From: Microtetraspora sp. NBRC 16547
GTDB taxonomy: Bacteria > Actinomycetota > Actinomycetes > Streptosporangiales > Streptosporangiaceae
Reading direction: 5' to 3'
NCBI RefSeq assembly: GCF_030268965.1
Contig: NZ_BSSE01000020.1
Location: 81,361-145,360, forward strand
DNA: 64,000 nt
Both the position numbers and the translations under genes were made by a program. Shown here one piece after another: positions 27,180-34,888 of the stretch. The notes beneath the pieces were generated by a model that did no database searches, was not told the DNA's origin, and worked only from the letters and a program-made list of their open reading frames with translations. Numbering within the stretch: the first letter of the stretch is position 1; every line of letters starts with the position of its first letter.

Positions 27180-27300
27180 CCCGTCCTCCTCCTGATCGGA
27201 AGCTGCTCACGCTATCGCCCGGCGGTTACGTCCCCGCCGGGCGCTCTCCACCTCGCCACGCGGGGTCCGTGCCCGGCGGTCCCGGGCGTCCCGGTGAGCG

Positions 27301-27909
27301 TCAGCGCCAGACGGCGTTCTTCAGGATGGTGGGCAGGCCCGGCGTGCCCCACTGGTCGACGATCAGGACCCGCTCCTTCGGCAGATACCACTCGCGCTGG
27401 TTGAACGTGGACTTCTGCTCTCCGTTGTCGTAGCGCACGCAGCGGCCGGGCCACACGCGGTATTGCGCCCTGTGGCCCACGCCGACGGCACGGTAGCCGA
27501 CCGCGATCGCCTTGCCGAGGACCTGCCCGAGGGAGGGGTCGGTCGCGCACTGCGCGACGTCCACCGCGGGGTAGAACGGCCCCTTGTTGGGGTTGTACGG
27601 CTGGAAGCCCTCACCGCCGGTCTTGATGGCCTGCTGCCCCATCACCCAGAAACTGCGGCACTTGGGCTCGAAGTAGTGGCTCTTCGGGCGCGCGCAGGCG
27701 CCGGTCACCACGCGGATCTGGTCGCCGCCGCCGTACACGTGCCACGAGCTCGGCAGCTCCAGGGTCAGCCCGCCGCGCAGGCTCAACGGCGTCGTGGCGG
27801 TGGAGGAAGAAGCAGATAAAGCGGAAGAAGTGGACGCGGACGCGGGGGCCTGAACCACCGAAACGGCGACTCCGGCCACAGCGGCCAACGTGATCATTTT
27901 GCGCATCAT
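27301..27909 (-). CDS. Secreted hypothetical protein
   Basis: About 202 aa. The preferred start is one of the tandem ATGs at 27909/27906, giving a signal peptide MRKMITLAAVAGVAVSVVQA with an Ala-x-Ala cleavage site, then a Ser-rich linker. ATG 27948 or GTG 27969 would lengthen the N-terminus. The mature part has five cysteines (in ACARPK, KCRSF, QCATD, GRCVRY) and no recognised domain. The gene is isolated. Confidence 0.6.
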   Translation of the reverse strand: MMRKMITLAAVAGVAVSVVQAPASASTSSALSASSSTATTPLSLRGGLTLELPSSWHVYGGGDQIRVVTGACARPKSHYFEPKCRSFWVMGQQAIKTGGEGFQPYNPNKGPFYPAVDVAQCATDPSLGQVLGKAIAVGYRAVGVGHRAQYRVWPGRCVRYDNGEQKSTFNQREWYLPKERVLIVDQWGTPGLPTILKNAVWR

Positions 27910-27983
27910 GGCGGTGATCGTATCGATCTTGGCACACTGCAGAGACATGGCAATATCGCCGCCTTCCACCCTTCCGTCCCGCC

Positions 27984-28640
27984 TCAGAGGGTGGTTCGTG
28001 AGTTGATGCCCCTTTCGTCGTTGGGGTTGGAAGAGGCGGGCTGGTCAGGCGGTCGGCTGCTGGGCGACGGGCGCGGCTGAGTGAACAAGCCCGGCTCGGT
28101 CTCGACGAGGATGCCGCGGCTGACCAAGCGTTTGAGCTTGGAGCGGATGTTCTCGGTGTTCTTCGACACGATGGGCAGGTCCAGGGCCTGGCACAGGTCG
28201 CGAGCGCGCAAAGGTCGGTCGACGTCGGCGAAGACGGTCAAAATCTGCTGGTAGGCGGAGTGGTCGGGCATCGAGGGAGGTGGCGTGGCCGGCTCGGTGT
28301 CGTCTTCGGCGAGCGAGACGAGGGTCTTGCGGGTGATCCGCAGATGGTCGATCGCCTGGTCGAGTTCGTGCAGCCTCGCGGTGAGTTCGTCGATCCGGGC
28401 GCGCGTGTGTTCAGCCTCGCAGGTCAGGGCAGCCTCGCGTGCGTCGATCTTGTCCAGCAGGGCGATCCCGGCGGTGTTCTCGTGCGCTGAGGCTGCCAGC
28501 GCCACCACCGCGATGACCAGGCCCAGCACGTCCACGGCCAGGCCGCGCTTGCGTCCGGGCACTTTCTTACCCGCGTCCCGGCCCGTCGTGCCCGACGGCA
28601 CCCCGGCCGCCGCGTGCACGCTTTGGGTGTCCAGCACCAC
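27984..28640 (-). CDS. Chimeric ORF: IS5-type transposase core fused to a coiled-coil/winged-helix protein
   Basis: 218 aa by the GTG at 28640. Residues 1-65 (LDTQSVHAAAGVP, then GKKVPGRKRGLAVDVLGL and IALLDKI) are the DDE core region of an IS5-type transposase. Residues 66-110 are a coiled coil (AREAALTCEAEHTRARIDEL, then LHELDQAIDHL). Residues 128-187 look like a winged helix (YQQILTVFADVDRPLRARDL, then KNTENIRSKLKRLVSRGILV). The second part resembles a small protein often found near transposases in Streptomyces (from memory). The fusion is in frame, but whether it is expressed is unknown. The transposase part is truncated at both ends, so it cannot transpose. Confidence 0.6.
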   Translation of the reverse strand: MVLDTQSVHAAAGVPSGTTGRDAGKKVPGRKRGLAVDVLGLVIAVVALAASAHENTAGIALLDKIDAREAALTCEAEHTRARIDELTARLHELDQAIDHLRITRKTLVSLAEDDTEPATPPPSMPDHSAYQQILTVFADVDRPLRARDLCQALDLPIVSKNTENIRSKLKRLVSRGILVETEPGLFTQPRPSPSSRPPDQPASSNPNDERGINSRTTL

Positions 28641-28750
28641 CAGGCTCGGATCGGCTAATCGCCGGTGTTTCTCCCGTGTCTGCCAGCGCAGCAGGTCGTG
28701 GATCGTCTGGTCGGTGCTGTCATCGCAGGCGCCGATCCTCGACCGCGCAC
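28446..28750 (-). pseudogene. IS5-family transposase, central/C-proximal fragment
   Basis: Reading through the GTG at 28640, the frame stays open to about 28750 and gives DDSTDQTIHDLLRWQ, REKHRRLADPSLVV and then LDTQSVHAAAG. This is the middle of an IS5-type transposase, with the first catalytic Asp in the LDTQSV motif. It begins where the separate fragment at 33030-33263 ends, so the two look like halves of one gene parted by about 4.3 kb. The C-terminal catalytic residues are lost. Confidence 0.75.
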
Positions 28751-28754
28751 AACG

Positions 28755-29432
28755 TCACTCGACCGGATGCTGCCCGAGTCCGCGGTCGCGGGCGCGCGCG
28801 ACGAGCGCCGCACGGTCGCGCGCCTGGAGCTTGGCGAGGATGGCGGCGACGTGGTTGCGCACGGTCTTCTCGGAGAGGATGAGCCTGGCCGCGATCTCGT
28901 GGTTGCCGAGCCCCGCCGCCACGAGGCCGAGCACCTCGTGCTCGCGATCGGTGAGCTCTGGGAAGACCTTGCCCGCGGCGGTGAGCGGCCGTGTCGCGTA
29001 CGCGGCGATCCGGCGGCCGACCTCTCCGCCGAATACGGTGCCGCCAGCGGCGACCACGAGGACGGCGCGGGTGATCTCCTCGCGCTCCGCGCCCTTGAGC
29101 AGGTAGCCGCGGGCGCCGGCGCGGACCGCGGCGAGCAGCCGCTCGTCGTCGGCGTGCATCGTCAGCACGAGCACCCCGAGGTCGGGGAAGCGGGCGGTCA
29201 GCATGGCGAGGGCACTGAGCCCGTCGACCCCGGGCATCTCAAGGTCGGTGAGCGCGACCTCGGGCGACAGTTCCTCCACGAGACGGACCAGCTCCGCGCC
29301 GTCAGCGGCCTCGCCGACGACTTCGACGTCGGGTGAGGAGGCCAGCGCCGCGCGCAGGCCGAAGCGGAACATCGGGTGGTCGTCGGCGACGACCAGACGC
29401 ACGGGGGCGGATGCATCGACCGACGCGCTCAT
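28755..29432 (-). CDS. Two-component response regulator, NarL/LuxR family
   Basis: 225 aa. The receiver domain has acidic residues DDHP near residue 18, the phospho-acceptor Asp in ALTDLEMPGVDG (about residue 62), the Thr/Ser position in VLTMH and Lys in YLLKGA. The LuxR HTH is LTDREHEVLGLVAAGLGNHE followed by LILSEKTVRNHVAAILAKLQ. Its ATG overlaps the kinase stop by 4 bases, so kinase and regulator are one operon. The stop lies about 5 bases from the transposase fragment, at the edge of the inserted segment. Confidence 0.92.
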   Translation of the reverse strand: MSASVDASAPVRLVVADDHPMFRFGLRAALASSPDVEVVGEAADGAELVRLVEELSPEVALTDLEMPGVDGLSALAMLTARFPDLGVLVLTMHADDERLLAAVRAGARGYLLKGAEREEITRAVLVVAAGGTVFGGEVGRRIAAYATRPLTAAGKVFPELTDREHEVLGLVAAGLGNHEIAARLILSEKTVRNHVAAILAKLQARDRAALVARARDRGLGQHPVE

Positions 29433-31204
29433 GCGATCCGCACCGCCGTCGGCACCCTCAGCGTCACCGTGGTGCCCGCGTCCGACGAGCTGATCGCGAC
29501 CTCGCCGCCGAGCTCGCGGGCACGTGCCCGCATCGAGGCCAGGCCGATCCCGCCGCGCGGCGGCTGGGACGGGTCGAATCCTGCGCCATCGTCGCGCACG
29601 TCGATAACGAGGTTGTCGCCCTCATCGCCTCGCACGCACACGTCGAGTTGCGTGGCGTCGGCGTGGCGGACGGCGTTGGTCACCGCCTCGGCCACGACCC
29701 GGTAGGCCGTCTGCTCCACCCTCGGCGGCAGCGCGGGCAGCGGACCGACCTCCACGCTGACCGGCAGGGTCGCGGCCACCGAGACGACCCCGCGCCGGAT
29801 CGCCTCGGCGAAGCCGCGCTCCTCGAGCGCCGCCGGCTGCAGGTCGTCGAGGATGCGACGCACCTCCGACACGGTCCCGGCCACCTCGGCTCGGAGCACC
29901 CCGGTGATCTGCAGCGCGGTCGTCGCACTGGACGCCCGGATCGCGTCCTCCAGTCCGGCAAGCCCCAGTCCCATCCCCGTCAGGGCGGGCCCGAGCCCGT
30001 CGTGCAGCTCGTGGCGGAGCCGTTCGCGCTCCCGCCTGCGGGCGTCCATCGCGGCATCCCGCTGCGCTTCCAGCTGTTCGGCCAGGCCCCGCGCGTGGAG
30101 CACGGCGGCCACCTGCGCGGCCAGCGCGGCGAGCATCCGTTCCTCGCGCCGTGCGAACCCCTCCTCCGGCCATCTCGGCGCGACCTCTAGCACGCCGAGT
30201 GGCATGTCGCCGACCGCCAGGGTGGCGCTGAACGCCGTGGCGGGAAGCTCGGCGCCGGGCTGCAGGTCGCCGCTGCACGCGATCACTGATCGGGAGGCGT
30301 CGCGGATCCGGGCGCCGGGGGCGCCGACCGACCGCCGCACGGCGGCGAGTACCGCGGTGAGCAGTTCACCGTCGGTGTCGGCCGGCGCGCCGACGTGCGT
30401 GCCGATCTCGGCTACGATCCGCACCGGATCCGCCCGTGGTGACGCGTCGATGCCCAGCAGGCGATAGCGCAGCACCGCGATCGCGATCGCCGCCGGCAGC
30501 AGGTACAGGCTCGTGACCTGGGCGACCTGGGCGACCAGGCTCTCGCCGAGCAAGTTCACCACGATGATGAGGATGACGCTGCCGAGCAGCCACGCGAGCT
30601 GCTGGCGTCGCGGCGCGGCCGACCTGGCCAACCTGACGATCGCGAGCACCCAGATCGTCGCCGTACCGGCCAGGTACACGACGAAAGACACCGCGCCGAG
30701 CGGTCCGTCCGACGGCTGCCCCGCGAGCCAGTGCAACTGGATGAGCACCGCGCCGAGGGCGACGACGCCCACCGGCCACCACCAGGTACGTCCGGGCGGG
30801 CGCCCGGTGGGGAAGAACGCGGGCAGCGTGCCCAGCATCGCCATGATGCTCCATCCGCCGACCAGGGTGAGGACCAGCCCGGGAGCGCGTGCCATCCAGT
30901 CGCCCGCGGCCGCTGCGGGGCCGAGCCATCCGGCCGCGGCGAACGCCTCCTCGGTCAGCGAGAGCTGGGTCATGGTCCCGACGACGAGGAGGAGCCAGCC
31001 GATCGCGTTGGCGGGGCGGAGCCAGGCGAGGAGCGCACCGGCGACGGACCATCCGACACCGACCAGCGTGCCGGCCAGCGCGAGCGTGAGGGGGAGCCGT
31101 GCGCCGTAGGCGGCCGCGGCGAACCCCTCGGCCGCCGCGCCCGCCAGGCCGGCCACGCCGACGAGCACGGCGACTGCACCGACAGCGGCTCTCGGGACCC
31201 ACAT
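29429..31204 (-). CDS. Two-component sensor histidine kinase (HisKA_3 type)
   Basis: 591 aa from ATG 31204; an open frame continues upstream to 32218 but without conserved sequence. About eight spans occupy residues 1-260. A GAF-like region (about 270-380) is followed by the dimerisation helix with the phospho-His in RERERLRHELHDGLGPALTG. The HATPase has N-box EAVTNAVRHADAT and G-boxes DVRDDGAGFD and GGIGLASMRARA. The signal is unknown. It is divergent from a membrane protein that may be its target or partner. Confidence 0.9.
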   Translation of the reverse strand: MWVPRAAVGAVAVLVGVAGLAGAAAEGFAAAAYGARLPLTLALAGTLVGVGWSVAGALLAWLRPANAIGWLLLVVGTMTQLSLTEEAFAAAGWLGPAAAAGDWMARAPGLVLTLVGGWSIMAMLGTLPAFFPTGRPPGRTWWWPVGVVALGAVLIQLHWLAGQPSDGPLGAVSFVVYLAGTATIWVLAIVRLARSAAPRRQQLAWLLGSVILIIVVNLLGESLVAQVAQVTSLYLLPAAIAIAVLRYRLLGIDASPRADPVRIVAEIGTHVGAPADTDGELLTAVLAAVRRSVGAPGARIRDASRSVIACSGDLQPGAELPATAFSATLAVGDMPLGVLEVAPRWPEEGFARREERMLAALAAQVAAVLHARGLAEQLEAQRDAAMDARRRERERLRHELHDGLGPALTGMGLGLAGLEDAIRASSATTALQITGVLRAEVAGTVSEVRRILDDLQPAALEERGFAEAIRRGVVSVAATLPVSVEVGPLPALPPRVEQTAYRVVAEAVTNAVRHADATQLDVCVRGDEGDNLVIDVRDDGAGFDPSQPPRGGIGLASMRARARELGGEVAISSSDAGTTVTLRVPTAVRIA

Positions 31205-31373
31205 GGGATCAGTCTGGAGCCCGCGCGCCCGAGACGCCACGGGCCAGCGTCCCGTTCGGCCGGGCACATCGCCCGAGTCGACGGGTTCCCTCGCCCTGTC
31301 CCGGGGCGCCCCCGCGCCGCGACGCTGGTCGAGCACGACCCAGTCCACCAGTTCATGATCCGAAGGAGATCCC

Positions 31374-32129
31374 ATGTCCCTGTCCGCCGAAGCGTTTCCG
31401 TCCGCGCCCGCGTCACCCACGCGAGTCCGTCGCCACATCGCGTTCCGCATCATCGTCGCCGCGATCGCGCTGCTGCTCATCGTCGGATTCAACGTGTGGC
31501 TGTCGATCCTCACGCCGTGGGTGAGCTTCGCCGACACCACAGACCACGGCTGGACCCGCACGCCGGAACTGCACCGGACGGCCGACACCGTGAGCGCCGC
31601 GGTCATGGGCGCGGTCGGCGCCGCGGGCATCGTCCTCGCCGTACTGCCGCGCCGGCGGTCGGCGCTCACCGCCTGGTTCGTCGCGATGGTCGCGGCGATG
31701 GGCATCACCAGCGTGGTCTCGTCGGTCATCCAGGGTCGCGACCTCGTCGGCGCCGCGATCTTCGCGGTCGGATGGCTCGCGCTGCTCGTAGTGCCGACCG
31801 TGCTCCTCGCGCCCGACCGCCGCAGCCTGCCCGCAGGCGGTGTCGCGTCGGAGGACCGACCGCGCGGGCTGCTCCTCGCGGCGCTCTGGGCGCTCGTCGT
31901 CGCGGGAGCCCTCATCGCGGTCGGCGCGATCGTCTGGCGGCTCGCCGGCGGCATCATCGAGAACCCGCGCGAGGACGACGTCATCGGCTTCGTGCTGCTC
32001 GGCCTCGCGTTCGCGCTCGGCGGGGCGCAGTGCCTCCGCGCCCGCGAGAGCTGGCGCACGCTCGCGATCACCCTGGCCGCGGTGACGGCGTATACCGTCG
32101 TGGCAGGGGTGTCGCTCGCGCTCGGCTGA
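31374..32129 (+). CDS. Hypothetical membrane protein divergent from the two-component system
   Basis: 251 aa with about six hydrophobic segments: residues about 26-45, 66-85, 95-115, 122-140, 163-185 and 200-245. No domain was recognised. It starts at ATG 31374 with a GAAGGAG ribosome binding site. The upstream region is shared with the kinase gene, so it may be regulated by the neighbouring system. A Micrococcales-like intergenic repeat follows 10 bases after the stop. Confidence 0.75.
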   Translation: MSLSAEAFPSAPASPTRVRRHIAFRIIVAAIALLLIVGFNVWLSILTPWVSFADTTDHGWTRTPELHRTADTVSAAVMGAVGAAGIVLAVLPRRRSALTAWFVAMVAAMGITSVVSSVIQGRDLVGAAIFAVGWLALLVVPTVLLAPDRRSLPAGGVASEDRPRGLLLAALWALVVAGALIAVGAIVWRLAGGIIENPREDDVIGFVLLGLAFALGGAQCLRARESWRTLAITLAAVTAYTVVAGVSLALG

Positions 32130-32139
32130 CGCGCTGCGT

Positions 32140-32214
32140 GGGTCGAGTAGCGCCGCAGGCGCGTATCGAAACGGCTGGGTCTCGAGACGCGGCGCACGCG
32201 CAGCTCCTCGACCC
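32140..32214. repeat. Micrococcales-type intergenic palindromic repeat
   Basis: GGTCGAGTAGCG, then CGTATCGAAAC, then GGTCTCGAGACGC and GCAGCTCCTCGACC: two back-to-back imperfect hairpins. From memory this pattern is very common between genes of Microbacteriaceae and relatives, and unexpected in Streptosporangiales. Confidence 0.65.
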
Positions 32215-32215
32215 G

Positions 32216-32708
32216 CACAGGCCGAGTTCGGGGGGCTCAGGAACCCGGCGCCATCGCGCTGATCAGTTCGTATGCGACGTGACTCGCCGCGACCGCGGCA
32301 AGCTGGCGCGCGCGTACCGCCCCCCTCACGACCGCTGCGAGCGGACGGCCGAGGCGCCGAAGAGCGCTGCGGACGCAGAGGGTCCCCCGGGCCGCCCCAG
32401 GAGCAGTACCCGGACCAGGCGCGCCCGGAATGACGATTATTGGTCACCACCAGCCTCGCAGCAGCGCGCACCGTGCATTACATTCGCGCCTTGGTGTTGC
32501 GCCTGCGGGCCAAACGGCAGATCCCGCATAGGCCATGAGGTCTCGCCCGGGGGCGTGGCAGCGACGCGGGAGCGGCGCTCGGCGGATGGGAGTTCGTGTC
32601 GGAGGCCCGAGTTGAACCCCAACTACATGATCAGAATGGCCGCTGACCTGCAGTTGTGCTGACCGTTAGCTCCCATGTCCGCAGTGCCCATTCGGCACCG
32701 GCCACAGC
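32216..32708. other. Non-coding stretch, no gene recognised
   Basis: About 490 bases with no credible ORF. On the minus strand near 32236-32290 a short frame ending AASHVAYELISAMAPGS looks like the C-terminus of a decayed gene, but it cannot be extended without frameshifts. Confidence 0.4.
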
Positions 32709-32960
32709 CCGCCGAATGAGGCAGGCGACCTGCTCGCCCGGGCGGACGCTCGCCGCTGGAATGCGACACAACAGTGGGTGATCTCCGCAACGACCGCTCA
32801 CCCGGCGCTGGTCAGCGAGAAAGACTTCCTCGCCGCGCAACAGCCCTGCCCGGGCCATCAATCCGGACCGCCTTCAGACGGCCGAGCAAGCCTCGACCAG
32901 TCCCGCACCACCGGGCGGCTTCCGGTGTTCGACGCCAGCGACCGGCGCGAAACCCGGTAG
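32709..32960 (+). pseudogene. Serine recombinase relic
   Basis: An open frame without a proper start reads DARRWNATQQWVISATTAHP followed by ALVSEKDFLAAQ. This resembles the linker before the zinc-ribbon domain of large serine recombinases of actinobacteria (pattern W-x-I-S-x3-H-P-A-L-V-S-E-x-D-F). The catalytic N-terminus and the zinc ribbon are absent, so it is a remnant. It lies inside the segment that separates the two transposase halves. Confidence 0.5.
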
Positions 32961-33029
32961 GCCGTCACGACCGACCGGATGGATGATCGACCGGTGACGG
33001 ATCCGGCCGCTTTCACGATCGCCGACAAA

Positions 33030-33263
33030 CTTGTGAAGTAGTAGTAGCACCGCGCTGCGGGGCGGCAGGTCGTGGGGCAGGTAGTCCCACTGGCAGCCGG
33101 TCCGGCTCTGGTAGAGGATCGCGTTGACGATCTCTCGCATCTCGTAGCTGCCCTGGTGGCCGCTGACCGAGGGGTGCGCGGCCTTCCATGCGGTGATCAC
33201 GGGCTCGATCAGGGCACACCGTTCGTCGGATAAGTCGCTCGGGTACGGTTTGCGCTCACTCAC
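33030..33263 (-). pseudogene. IS5-family transposase, N-terminal fragment with frameshift
   Basis: From GTG 33263: SERKPYPSDLSDERCALIEP, then HQGSYEMREIVNAILYQSRT and GCQWDYLPHDLPPRSAV. This is the typical N-terminus of an IS5-type (DUF4096-like) transposase. One extra base after the Ala-Val codons shifts the frame; correcting it restores the expected Tyr-Tyr-Tyr-Phe. Similarity then stops at about 33030. The next expected residues appear at the start of the 28446-28750 fragment. Confidence 0.75.
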
Positions 33264-33281
33264 GTCGCCATCCCAGCACAC

Positions 33282-33500
33282 CCAAGTCCGCCGACCGGCC
33301 GTAACGCTACAAATTCACACGATCACACTACGCAATCCGGGCATTCACTCGCGAAACGCCCTCTCAGATCCCGCCTCAGTCGGGTCCGCCTCGGTGCCCG
33401 TCGCGAACGCACCCACGGTCCGGCGGGCAGCACGGCACCGCTAGACGGCACGGGCCCGCCGGGCAGCACGGCACCGGCGGGCACGGCGCCGGCGGGCCGA
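33282..33500. other. Intergenic region with a 16-bp direct repeat
   Basis: GGGCAGCACGGCACCG occurs twice (about 33426 and 33458) with further GGCACGG fragments between and after. No gene was seen. Confidence 0.55.
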
Positions 33501-34097
33501 TCAGCCGGTGGCCGCGGTCTCCCCACCCGTGTCGCCGCCCGTCTCACCCGCCGCGCTCACCGGCCGGTAGGTGAGGACGACGACACCCGAGTCGAAGGTC
33601 GTGGAGTCCACGAGTTCCAGGGTCGCCTCGGTGCCCTCGCGGAACAGGCGCTGCCCCGCGCCGCGGATGACGGGGTAGATCCAGATGCGGTGCTCGTCGA
33701 GAAGGCCGTGCTCCATCAGCGCGTCGGTGAGCCGGCCACACCCCCAGATCAGGATGTCCTCGCCGTCCTGCTCCTTGATTTTGGCGACCTGTGCGGCCAG
33801 GTCCTCTCCGGGGATGACGATGGTGGGGTCCCAGGCGCTGGTGTCGACCGGCTGGGAGGCCACCACATACTTGGTGATGGCGTTGACGTGGTCGGCGTAG
33901 GGGTTGCCGCCCATGTTCGGCCAGGCCTGGGCCATGCCCTCGTAGGTGACGCGGCCCAGCAGCAGCGCGTCGCACCCGGTGGTCAAGGTGAACGCGTAGG
34001 CCAGGGCGTCCTCGCTGTTGTACTGCATGGACCACAGGTGGGGGTTGTCGATGAAGCCGTCGAGCGTGCTGTAGGTCGAGGCGATGATCTTCCGCAT
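33501..34097 (-). CDS. Dihydrofolate reductase/RibD C-terminal-like reductase
   Basis: 198 aa from ATG 34097 with GGAGAG upstream. The RibD_C/DHFR fold is seen in KIIASTYSTLDGFIDNPHLW, CDALLLGRVTYEGMAQAWP, and the NADPH-loop region ILIWGCGRLTDALM. These proteins are widespread NADPH-dependent reductases of unknown substrate. The C-terminus ends in a low-complexity Gly/Thr tail. Upstream at about 34110-34142 a TCGTGAATCG unit is repeated about three times. Confidence 0.8.
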   Translation of the reverse strand: MRKIIASTYSTLDGFIDNPHLWSMQYNSEDALAYAFTLTTGCDALLLGRVTYEGMAQAWPNMGGNPYADHVNAITKYVVASQPVDTSAWDPTIVIPGEDLAAQVAKIKEQDGEDILIWGCGRLTDALMEHGLLDEHRIWIYPVIRGAGQRLFREGTEATLELVDSTTFDSGVVVLTYRPVSAAGETGGDTGGETAATG

Positions 34098-34180
34098 GGT
34101 TCTCTCCGTGTCGTGAATCGTGTCGTGAATCGAGTCGTGAACAGGTGTCATGGAGCGAGACGAGGTCCCGTGCGAGACCC

Positions 34181-34765
34181 TCACAGGGGGTACGGGCACC
34201 TGGCCCGCGCGTCCCGCAGCACGCGGGCCCACCAGACCAACTGGTCCAGCGTGGCCGCGGCCATGGCGTTGCACTCCGCTGTGGCCTTGGGCCAGGTGCC
34301 GTCGGCGGCGAACAGGTCCCAGTAGCACGGCAGGCTGATCACGTCGCGGATGGCCACGGCGTGCAGTTCGGTGAAGACCTGGCGGAGCTGGCCGACGGCG
34401 TGCAGACCCCCGGACTCCCTGCCGTACGCGACGAAGGTGACGGGCTTGGCCTGCCACTCCTCGTGATACCAGTCGATCGCCGTCTTGAGCGGGGCGGGGA
34501 AGCTCCGGTTGTACTCCGGGGTGACCACCGCGAAGGCGTCGGCGGCGGTCAGCCGCGGCGCCAGCGCCCGCACCGGAGCCGGGGCGGGCTCCTCATGGTC
34601 GGTGAGGGTTTGCGGGAGGTCGGCCTCGGCCAGGTCGACCAGGTCGACGTCCAGGTCGCCGCGCCTGCGGGCTCTGGCGGCGAACCAGCCGGCCACGGTG
34701 GGGCCGAACCGGCCCCTGCGGGTGCTGCCGATGATGATCGCCACCCGTAGCCGCCGCTCGTCCAT
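34181..34765 (-). CDS. NADPH-dependent FMN reductase family protein
   Basis: 194 aa from ATG 34765, which has a good GGAGG 7 bases upstream; an ATG 21 bases earlier is possible. Flavodoxin-like fold: AIIIGSTRRGRFGPTVAGWF binds FMN phosphate, and VTPEYNRSFPAPLKTAIDW is the family hallmark. It probably reduces FMN, quinones or chromate-like substrates. It is divergent from the SARP-type regulator and followed by the RibD-like reductase in the same direction. Confidence 0.87.
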   Translation of the reverse strand: MDERRLRVAIIIGSTRRGRFGPTVAGWFAARARRRGDLDVDLVDLAEADLPQTLTDHEEPAPAPVRALAPRLTAADAFAVVTPEYNRSFPAPLKTAIDWYHEEWQAKPVTFVAYGRESGGLHAVGQLRQVFTELHAVAIRDVISLPCYWDLFAADGTWPKATAECNAMAAATLDQLVWWARVLRDARARCPYPL

Positions 34766-34888
34766 CCCGGTCCTCCTCTCGTTCACCTTCCGACGTGACC
34801 CACTGTGCGGGAGGCCGTTTACGGCTTCCTTCGCATCGGTTTACGGAGATCCACCGACGCGCCGACAACGAGCGTTATCGTGACGCGC

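Noticed and set aside
27180..27300. Cobalamin riboswitch before cobQ
   Set aside because: No B12-box or conserved stems were seen. The upstream segment is short and runs straight into another gene end.
28640..28752. Intact IS element
   Set aside because: The transposase lacks its C-terminal catalytic part, and no matching terminal inverted repeats were found near 27980 and 33290.
31205..32218. N-terminal extension of the histidine kinase up to 32218
   Set aside because: The upstream part is Ser/Thr/Arg-rich, antisense to the membrane protein gene, and lacks conserved sequence. ATG 31204 begins the natural membrane domain.
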